Assembly: GCA_023405875.1 (NCBI GenBank)
Contig: JAEXXN010000059.1
Coordinates: 1-6,721 of the forward strand
Length of the DNA stretch: 6,721 bases
Direction of reading: 5' to 3'
Origin: Bacillota bacterium
GTDB taxonomy: Bacteria; Bacillota; Clostridia; Lutisporales; Lutisporaceae
This document shows, piece by piece, positions 1 through 5,366 of this stretch (position 1 is its first letter; the number at the start of each line of letters is the position of its first letter). The translations under genes and the position numbers were made by a program. The notes under the pieces were generated by a model that was given only the letters and a program-made list of their open reading frames with translations, was not told where the DNA came from and searched no databases.

Positions 1-689
1 TAGTCTTCCATGCAATTTTTTATTTCCTTGTTGAAGAACATACGGTTAAAAAGGCCTGTAAGCCCATCAATAAGCGCCATTTCTTCCAGTCTGGAATAAA
101 GCTGTGCATTTTCCAGTGCCAATCTGATAGCAATTGCGAGGGTATTAAGATACTTGCATATATCCTTCTGAAAATAATCTTGCTTTGTGTGCTCCAGATA
201 AATTATTCCAAGCAGCTCCTTTTTTCCCGCCAGAGGAACTGCAACAGCCGATTTTATCGCTTTTCTTCCGCTAAAATTATTCTTCAGCTCTTCCTCCGTG
301 AGTATGAACGCTTCTCTCTGCTGTCCGTATGAATTGAAAAGCATTTCACCTACAGCATTCATCTCCAGGACCTCAGCTCTTGACAAGCTGCTGGCCTCGG
401 CTTTGTATCTGCCCTCGTCATATTTGAATATTGTACTGCTGCTGGCACCGAGTACTCCTATCAGCATATCGTTAATTATTGAGAACAGGTTTTTATAGTC
501 TGTGACCATGTTAATATACTCAAAAATATTGATTATGGTACTAAGCTCATTCACCCGCTGTTCATACATGACATTCAAGGCCGACGCTTCCTGAAGGCTG
601 CTCTCAACACACAGCTGGTAGCTGTTCAGCTTTTCATTCATGGATCTTACCAGCTCACAATTCTCAACATCATGATACTGACAGTTCAT
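1..689 (-). CDS. GAF-GGDEF protein, probable diguanylate cyclase (3' part outside window)
   Basis: An open frame of 229 full codons runs from an ATG at 689 off the left edge without a stop. An in-frame TAG lies upstream, and a G-rich Shine-Dalgarno (GGGGGTG) sits 5 nt before the ATG, which fixes the start. Residues ~1-55 are hydrophilic and probably helical or coiled-coil, with Cys at 3, 11 and 27. Residues ~56-195 look like a GAF sensory domain, including a strand-like VAVPLAGKKELLGIIYLEH stretch (149-167). A signalling helix (LALENAQLYSRLEEM, 190-204) leads into LIDGLTGLFNRMFF (206-219), the typical opening of a GGDEF domain. GGDEF domains make cyclic di-GMP from two GTP, but the GG(D/E)EF catalytic loop and any inhibitory RxxD site lie outside the window, so activity cannot be judged. 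No signal peptide or membrane segment is visible, so the protein is probably cytoplasmic. The GAF ligand is unknown. It is separated from the upstream operon by a terminator and has its own likely promoter. Confidence 0.87.
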   Translation of the reverse strand, partial: MNCQYHDVENCELVRSMNEKLNSYQLCVESSLQEASALNVMYEQRVNELSTIINIFEYINMVTDYKNLFSIINDMLIGVLGASSSTIFKYDEGRYKAEASSLSRAEVLEMNAVGEMLFNSYGQQREAFILTEEELKNNFSGRKAIKSAVAVPLAGKKELLGIIYLEHTKQDYFQKDICKYLNTLAIAIRLALENAQLYSRLEEMALIDGLTGLFNRMFFNKEIKNCMED

Positions 690-716
690 CTCAACACCCC
701 CGGACCATATTAAATT

Positions 717-748
717 TACTATTATTACTTTCTAATAATACTATTATT
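717..748 (-). repeat. AT-rich palindrome plus direct repeat over the predicted -10 region
   Basis: A 15-nt perfect palindrome with one central base (AATAATA-G-TATTATT, 748-734) spans the predicted -10 box. Its first ten bases, AATAATAGTA, recur at 726-717, so the two copies are 22 nt apart, about two helical turns. This spacing would suit a dimeric or paired repressor, but low sequence complexity makes coincidence a real alternative. No regulator can be named. Confidence 0.35.
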
Positions 749-763
749 TTCCTCCACCTTCAA
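735..763 (-). promoter_or_regulatory. Predicted sigma-A promoter for the GAF-GGDEF gene
   Basis: On the minus strand a -35-like TTGAAG (763-758) and a -10-like TATTAT (740-735) are separated by exactly 17 nt. The -10 matches the consensus at 5 of 6 positions and the -35 at 4 of 6. Transcription would start near 728 and leave a leader of about 40 nt before the ATG at 689. The position, between the upstream operon's terminator and the next gene, fits a dedicated promoter. The region is AT-rich, so chance matches are possible. Confidence 0.5.
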
Positions 764-794
764 TATTTATCTATACAATACGGCATTAATCAAT

Positions 795-843
795 GAAAAA
801 GCATGCTTTTCATTGTAAGCTACAATGCCAAGCATGCTTTTTC
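795..843 (-). terminator. Rho-independent terminator after ilvB
   Basis: A near-perfect inverted repeat begins 2 nt after the ilvB stop codon. The outer stem is 14 bp (GAAAAAGCATGCTT paired with AAGCATGCTTTTTC). A 2x2 internal mismatch follows, then an inner 7-bp stem (CATTGTA/TACAATG) closed by a 3-nt loop. The descending arm ends in five T residues on the minus strand, giving the A-tract/U-tract shape of an intrinsic terminator. The structure is nearly symmetrical, so it could also stop plus-strand transcription. It ends the cimA-leuCDB-ilvB transcript and insulates the GAF-GGDEF gene. Confidence 0.9.
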
Positions 844-845
844 CC

Positions 846-2525
846 CTATATGTCATCAATACACTCACTTATCGGCTCTCCTGCAGGTACCATCGGCAGT
901 ACCAGGTCGTCGGGATGTATCATACACTCTATCACCACAGGCTCCTTCATTCTCAGGGCCTTTTTAAAAACCTTCTCCACCTCTTCGTTATCAGTTATTT
1001 TCATGGCCTGCACTCCAAAAGCTCTGGCTATCTTGGAGAAGTCCACTTCATCTCCAAGGTTTGTATGAGAATACCTTTCATTATAGAATATCTTCTGCCA
1101 CTGGCGTACCATTCCCAGAGAATTGTTGTTAAACAGCACCTGTATTATCGGCAGCCTGTATTTTGCGATTGTGGAAAGCTCGGCTATATTCATCTTGAAG
1201 CTTCCGTCGCCAGCCATATTTATTACTCTGCAATCGGGTTTTCCTATTGCCGCTCCTATTGCAGCTCCAAGCCCATAGCCCATTGTGCCCAGTCCTCCCG
1301 AGGTGATGAAGGCTCTTGGGTCAGTGAAGGGATAGTACTGTGCCGTCCACATCTGGTTCTGCCCCACCTCGGTGGTTATTATGCTCTTGCCCTTTGTCAG
1401 CTCATGAAGTTTGCTTATCAGAAATTGAGGATTCAGGGTGCCGTTACTCTTGTAGCAGACCGCATAGGTCTTCTTCCATTCCTGGATCTGCCTGTTCCAT
1501 ACCCCTGCCTGCTTTTCCTCCACACGCTCCAGCAGCAGCTTCAGAAATTTCCTGACATCCCCGCACAGTGGGATTCTGATATCTATGTTCTTTCCAAATT
1601 CCTCAGGATCGATATCAATGTGTATTATATGGGCATAAGGAGCAAAGCCGTCGGCCTTGCATATGGTACGGTCGCTGAAGCGTGCCCCTACGGCAATAAG
1701 CAGGTCACAATTGCTTATTGCAAGGTTGGAGACCCTGGAACCATGCATTCCCAATAAACCCATGAAGCTGGGATGATTGCCGGGAAATGCGCCGGTACCC
1801 ATCAGGGAACAGGCTACCGGTGCTTTGAGCTTCTCCGCAAACTCCAGCAGTTCGCCGCAGGAATCGGAAATCTTGACCCCGCCTCCTGCATATATTACAG
1901 GCCTTTTGCTGTCGTTTATAAGCTCAAGTGCTTTATTAAGAAGCAGATTCTGTTCCTCCAACATTTCGGAAAGACTTTCCGTTTTATAACTGATATCTAC
2001 CAGAGCCGGCAGATATTCCACTTCAGCGGTCTGAATATCCTTGGGTATATCGATGAGGACAGGGCCTGGCCGGCCGGACCTTGCTGTTTCAAAGGCTTCT
2101 CTCACTGTTTCAGCAAGCTTGCAGGGGCTTTTTACTATATAATTCTTCTTGGTTATCGGTTTTGTTATGGCCGTTATATTGAGCTCCTGAAAGGAATCCT
2201 TGCCCAGCAGCGGCCTTGCCACCTGCCCTGTAAGTATCACCATGGGAACCGAATCCCGGTATGCAGTTGCAATACCCGTTACGGTGTTGGATGCCCCCGG
2301 GCCTGAGGTTACAAGAACCACGCCTACCTTTCCCGTAGCCCGGGCATAACCGTCCGCCGCGTGGGTGGCCCCCTGCTCGTGGGCCGTCAGTATATGCCTT
2401 ATATCCTCCGCATCATAAAGCGCATCGTATATGTTTATTACCGTACCCCCGGGAAATCCGAACACAGTATCAACACCCTGTTCCCGGAGGCATTCTATCA
2501 AAACTTGTGCACCTGTTAATTTCAT
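846..2525 (-). CDS. ilvB: Acetohydroxyacid synthase (acetolactate synthase), catalytic large subunit
   Basis: This is a ThDP- and FAD-dependent enzyme (EC 2.2.1.6). It condenses two pyruvates to 2-acetolactate, or pyruvate with 2-oxobutyrate to 2-aceto-2-hydroxybutyrate, the shared step of valine, leucine and isoleucine synthesis. The 559 residues are full length for the family. The N-terminal ThDP-binding domain (~1-165) carries GFPGGTVINIYDALY (23-37), the catalytic Glu50 in HEQGATHAADGYARATGK and TSGPGASN (73-80). A central FAD-binding domain (~195-330) has GARFSDR (280-286). The C-terminal ThDP domain has the Mg-binding GDGS (439-442) with NNN (466-468), followed by LGMVRQWQ (470-477), whose Trp is typical of biosynthetic AHAS. 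TGGAGGT lies 8 nt before the ATG, just past the leuB stop. It is the last gene before the terminator and no ilvN regulatory-subunit gene follows. In this operon it would take up the 2-oxobutyrate made by CimA-LeuCD-LeuB. The catabolic AlsS type is less likely given Trp476 and the context. Confidence 0.96.
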   Translation of the reverse strand: MKLTGAQVLIECLREQGVDTVFGFPGGTVINIYDALYDAEDIRHILTAHEQGATHAADGYARATGKVGVVLVTSGPGASNTVTGIATAYRDSVPMVILTGQVARPLLGKDSFQELNITAITKPITKKNYIVKSPCKLAETVREAFETARSGRPGPVLIDIPKDIQTAEVEYLPALVDISYKTESLSEMLEEQNLLLNKALELINDSKRPVIYAGGGVKISDSCGELLEFAEKLKAPVACSLMGTGAFPGNHPSFMGLLGMHGSRVSNLAISNCDLLIAVGARFSDRTICKADGFAPYAHIIHIDIDPEEFGKNIDIRIPLCGDVRKFLKLLLERVEEKQAGVWNRQIQEWKKTYAVCYKSNGTLNPQFLISKLHELTKGKSIITTEVGQNQMWTAQYYPFTDPRAFITSGGLGTMGYGLGAAIGAAIGKPDCRVINMAGDGSFKMNIAELSTIAKYRLPIIQVLFNNNSLGMVRQWQKIFYNERYSHTNLGDEVDFSKIARAFGVQAMKITDNEEVEKVFKKALRMKEPVVIECMIHPDDLVLPMVPAGEPISECIDDI

Positions 2526-2533
2526 ATAATATT

Positions 2534-2540
2534 ACCTCCA
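2534..2540 (-). promoter_or_regulatory. Shine-Dalgarno site of ilvB
   Basis: TGGAGGT sits 8 nt upstream of the ilvB ATG and begins 2 nt after the leuB TGA. It lies in the 17-nt gap between the genes and supports the start at 2525. The gap is too short for a promoter or terminator, so ilvB is cotranscribed with leuB. Confidence 0.85.
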
Positions 2541-2542
2541 GA

Positions 2543-3613
2543 TCAGAATAAAATACTTTTGGCAACCAGATCTCCCATTTTTTCAGTTCCTACAGCGTTC
2601 ATACCCGGCTGCATTATATCCGGGGTCCTGAACCCTCCATCCAGGACTCTGTTCACTGCATTCATTATCATACCGGCTTCCCGCTCCATATTGAAAGCGT
2701 ATTTCAGCATCATTGAACAGCTTAATATGGCAGCAAGAGGATTTGCCATATCCTTTCCCGCAATATCCGGTGCAGAACCGTGTATAGGCTCAAAAATTCC
2801 CACTCCCGAGGCACCCATGCTTGCCGACGGAAGCATCCCCAGCGATCCGGTTATCATAGACGCCTCATCGCTCAATATATCTCCAAAAAGGTTTTCTGTG
2901 AGCAATACGTCAAAAAATCCCGGATTCCTTATAAGCTGCATGGCCGCATTGTCAACATACATATATGAGACTGCGATATCACCGTACTCCTTTGCTACCC
3001 TGCCGGTGACCTCCCGCCATAGCCTTGAACTCTCCAGCACGTTAGCCTTGTCTACAATGGTAAGCTTCTTTTTCCTTTTCCCTGCTATCTCAAAGGCCTT
3101 TCTTGTGATCCTCTCAATTTCTTTATCTGTATAAACCATCATATCCCAGGCCTTGACTCCATCCTCGGTCTCTATTCTTTTCTTCTCCCCGAAATATGCG
3201 CCCCCGGTAAGCTCCCGGACAACCATTATATCAAGGCCGTCCTCCAATATTTCCGGTTTCAGAGTGGAAGCCGATCTGAGCTGTGGAAAAAGCATAGCAG
3301 GCCTTAAGTTTGCAAATGCGTCAAGGGCTTTTCTTATTCCCAGCAGGCCGGCCTCAGGCCTGAGGTGCCCCGGCAGGTTATCCCACTTGGGTCCCCCTAC
3401 CGCACCCAAAAGCACTGCATCACAGCTTTTACATATTGCTATTGTTTCAACAGGAAGGGGAACCCCTGTTTCATCTATTGCCCTTCCACCCATTAAAACC
3501 TCTTCATATTCAAAGCTGCAGCGGGATTTCTTCGAAACTGCGGCAAGCACCTTCAAAGCTTGTTTTATTACCTCGGGCCCTATCCCGTCTCCCTTTATCA
3601 ATGCAATCTTCAT
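2543..3613 (-). CDS. leuB: 3-isopropylmalate dehydrogenase
   Basis: It catalyses NAD+-dependent oxidative decarboxylation of 3-isopropylmalate to 2-oxoisocaproate (EC 1.1.1.85). In the citramalate pathway it would act on 3-methylmalate to give 2-oxobutyrate. The 356 residues match the usual family length. Visible features are the N-terminal GDGIGPEV (8-15), the substrate-contact segment with Glu87, Leu90, Leu91, Arg94 and Arg104, RELTGGAYFG (133-142) with Arg134 and the catalytic Tyr140, and Lys189 in VDKANV. Asp221 lies in YVDNAAMQLI, and the isocitrate/isopropylmalate dehydrogenase signature NLFGDILSDEASMITGSLG (241-259) contains metal-binding Asp245 and Asp249. HGSAPDIAGK (278-287) carries the Asp-Ile pair expected for NAD rather than NADP. 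The start ATG overlaps the leuD TGA as ATGA, with AAAGGTGG 7 nt upstream. It is the fourth gene of the operon, directly before ilvB. The leucine-side pocket residues suggest it remains a genuine isopropylmalate enzyme, probably serving both pathways. Confidence 0.96.
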   Translation of the reverse strand: MKIALIKGDGIGPEVIKQALKVLAAVSKKSRCSFEYEEVLMGGRAIDETGVPLPVETIAICKSCDAVLLGAVGGPKWDNLPGHLRPEAGLLGIRKALDAFANLRPAMLFPQLRSASTLKPEILEDGLDIMVVRELTGGAYFGEKKRIETEDGVKAWDMMVYTDKEIERITRKAFEIAGKRKKKLTIVDKANVLESSRLWREVTGRVAKEYGDIAVSYMYVDNAAMQLIRNPGFFDVLLTENLFGDILSDEASMITGSLGMLPSASMGASGVGIFEPIHGSAPDIAGKDMANPLAAILSCSMMLKYAFNMEREAGMIMNAVNRVLDGGFRTPDIMQPGMNAVGTEKMGDLVAKSILF

Positions 3614-4104
3614 AGCCCTTCCACCTTTCCGCTTACATAATTGATCAGCCCGCCGGCCTTCATTATATCCTGCATGAATTCAGGAAAGGATTCGGCCTGA
3701 TACATTCTGCCTTTTGTAATATTGTTTATCCTTCCGACTGCAAGATCCACCTCTACCCTGTCTCCATCCGCCAGATCCCTTGCAGCTTCGGGACATTCCA
3801 ATATAGGAAGCCCTATATTTACTGCATTCCGGTAAAATATCCTGGCAAAGCTTTCGGCAATAATACAGCTTATGCCCGAGAGCTTTATGACCAGCGGAGC
3901 GTGTTCCCTGGAGGAACCGCAACCGAAATTCTTTCCTGCCGCCATAATATCTCCCGGCTTTACCTGCTTTATAAAATCCCTGTCGATATCTTCCATGCAG
4001 TGGGAGGTAAGCTCTTCCCTGTCTATGATATTCAGGTATCTTGCGGGGATTATTACATCGGTATCCACATTATCTCCATATTTGAAAACCCTGCCTTCTA
4101 TCAT
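3610..4104 (-). CDS. leuD: 3-isopropylmalate/citramalate dehydratase, small subunit
   Basis: This is the swivel-domain subunit that pairs with LeuC to isomerise 2-isopropylmalate to 3-isopropylmalate (EC 4.2.1.33), or citramalate to 3-methylmalate via citraconate. At 164 residues it belongs to the short, archaeal/clostridial-type LeuD (LeuD2/HacB-like) rather than the ~200-residue E. coli type. Motifs seen are YGDNVDTDVIIPARYL (9-24) and GCGSSREHAP (61-70), whose Ser-Ser-Arg segment contacts substrate in aconitase-type enzymes. SFARIFYRNAVNIGLP (85-100) is also typical of the family. The specificity loop after Tyr-Leu reads Asn-Ile and lacks the Arg expected in homoaconitase. Its ATG overlaps the leuC stop as ATGA, and a near-perfect Shine-Dalgarno (GAGGAGGT) ends 6 nt upstream inside leuC. 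The leuB start overlaps its stop in the same way. Coupled translation would keep LeuC and LeuD in balance. Confidence 0.95.
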   Translation of the reverse strand: MIEGRVFKYGDNVDTDVIIPARYLNIIDREELTSHCMEDIDRDFIKQVKPGDIMAAGKNFGCGSSREHAPLVIKLSGISCIIAESFARIFYRNAVNIGLPILECPEAARDLADGDRVEVDLAVGRINNITKGRMYQAESFPEFMQDIMKAGGLINYVSGKVEGL

Positions 4105-5366
4105 TTGACTACCTCCTCAGGTGAAGAAATTTTGCCTGTTATTGCAGAAGCTGCCGCTACTGCCGGGCTGGCAAGATATACCTCGCTTTCAGGATGCCCC
4201 ATCCTGCCGACGAAGTTCCTGTTGGTAGTCGCCACCGCCCTTTCTCCCTTTGCAAGTATACCCATATGTCCTCCCAGGCAAGGTCCGCAGGTTGGAGTGC
4301 TTACAGCAGCCCCGGCCTCGACGAATATCTCCAGGAGCCCTTCCTTCATTGCCTGAAGATATATTTTCTGTGTCGCCGGGAAAACAATGGTCCTGACCGC
4401 AGGGTTCACCTTATTGCCCTTGAGTACCTTCGCTGCGATTCTCAGATCCTCTATCCTTCCATTGGTGCAGGAGCCTATTACCACCTGGTCTATCCCGACC
4501 TCTCCCACCTCATCTATTGTCCTTGTATTCTCAGGCAGGTGAGGGAAGGCTACCGTAGGACGGATAGTGCCCAGATCTATTTCTATTACGCCGGCATACC
4601 CGGCATCTGCATCAGCCTCATAAATAACCGGGACCCTCATAGAATGCTCGGATACATATTCCAGCGTCCTGGCATCCACCGGGAATATCCCGTTTTTGGC
4701 CCCCGCCTCAATAGCCATGTTTGCGATTGTAAAGCGGTCGTCCATTGAAAGGCTTGCCACGCCTTCACCACAGTACTCCATCGACTGGTACAGGGCCCCG
4801 TCAACACCTATCATTCCTATGATATGAAGTATCAGATCCTTACCTGATACCCATTCGCCCATTTTACCGGTCAGCACTATCTTTACAGCCTCCGGAACCT
4901 TGAACCAGGCCTCACCCGTTGCCATTGCCACAGCCATATCTGTGCTTCCTATTCCGGTGGAAAAGGCACCCAGGGCTCCATAGGTGCAGGTATGGGAATC
5001 GGCTCCGATTATCAGATCTCCCGGAACGGCCAGGCCCTTTTCCGGAATCAATGCATGTTCTATTCCCATCTGGCCTATCTCAAAGTAGTTTTCAACTTCC
5101 ATGCTCCTGGCAAAGTCCCTGACCAATTTGCAATTCTCCGCTGACTTTATATCCTTGTTGGGAGTGAAATGATCCGGCACTATTGCAACCTTGCTTTTAT
5201 GAAATATTTTATTAATACCTGTTTTTCTGAACTCCTCGATGGCTACGGGAGTGGTCACATCATTCCCCAGTACCAGATCAAGCTTAGCCATTATCATCTG
5301 ACCCGTATATACCTTATCCAACCCGGCATGTGCAGCCAGTATCTTTTGTGTCATTGTCATCCCCAT
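4101..5366 (-). CDS. leuC: 3-isopropylmalate/citramalate dehydratase, large subunit
   Basis: This is an aconitase-family [4Fe-4S] subunit that works with LeuD on 2-isopropylmalate and, in this context, probably citramalate. Its 421 residues match the shorter LeuC type found in archaea and clostridia (E. coli LeuC is ~466). The three cluster ligands are visible: Cys300 in IGSCTNGR, and Cys360 and Cys363 in TPTCGPCLGG. GADSHTCTYGALGAFSTGIG (121-140) and TTNRNFVGRMGH (380-391) are further family motifs. The start at 5366 gives the N-terminus MGMTMTQKILAAHAG, as in homologues, and has AAAGGAG 10 nt upstream. In-frame ATGs at 5360 and 5354 would be too far from that site. The start lies 53 nt inside the end of cimA. 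The stop overlaps the leuD start. No truncation or frameshift is seen. Confidence 0.96.
   Translation of the reverse strand: MGMTMTQKILAAHAGLDKVYTGQMIMAKLDLVLGNDVTTPVAIEEFRKTGINKIFHKSKVAIVPDHFTPNKDIKSAENCKLVRDFARSMEVENYFEIGQMGIEHALIPEKGLAVPGDLIIGADSHTCTYGALGAFSTGIGSTDMAVAMATGEAWFKVPEAVKIVLTGKMGEWVSGKDLILHIIGMIGVDGALYQSMEYCGEGVASLSMDDRFTIANMAIEAGAKNGIFPVDARTLEYVSEHSMRVPVIYEADADAGYAGVIEIDLGTIRPTVAFPHLPENTRTIDEVGEVGIDQVVIGSCTNGRIEDLRIAAKVLKGNKVNPAVRTIVFPATQKIYLQAMKEGLLEIFVEAGAAVSTPTCGPCLGGHMGILAKGERAVATTNRNFVGRMGHPESEVYLASPAVAAASAITGKISSPEEVVK
4111..4118 (-). promoter_or_regulatory. Shine-Dalgarno site of leuD inside leuC
   Basis: GAGGAGGT, almost fully complementary to the 16S rRNA tail, lies 6 nt before the leuD ATG and within the last codons of leuC (encoding Glu-Glu-Val). 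With the ATGA overlap it indicates coupled translation of the two subunits of one enzyme. Confidence 0.85.

Noticed and set aside
690..845. A T-box, riboswitch or small RNA in the gap between ilvB and the GGDEF gene
   Set aside because: Apart from the terminator and the short AT-rich promoter region I see no T-box sequence, no further stem-loops and no conserved riboswitch core. Any leader controlling the amino acid operon would lie beyond the right edge.
825..1757. A 310-codon plus-strand open frame opposite ilvB
   Set aside because: It is wholly antisense to a clear full-length ilvB, has no recognisable domain, and its composition (rich in Tyr, His, Cys, Leu) is typical of a frame mirrored from a real gene.
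1773..2306. A 177-codon plus-strand open frame opposite ilvB
   Set aside because: It is antisense to the N-terminal half of ilvB and encodes no known motif; a shadow frame.
3352..3365. 14-bp perfect palindrome CCTCAGGCCTGAGG
   Set aside because: It lies inside conserved leuB codons (Arg-Pro-Glu-Ala-Gly region) and has no T-tract or regulatory context; most likely a by-product of GC-rich codons.
2559..3644. Long plus-strand open frames (191 and 163 codons) opposite leuB
   Set aside because: Both mirror leuB codon structure, lack domains, and would be fully embedded in a well-conserved gene.
3680..3922. Minus-strand 80-codon frame inside leuD
   Set aside because: It is a different frame of leuD on the same strand, with no motif of its own; leuD is intact over the same bases.
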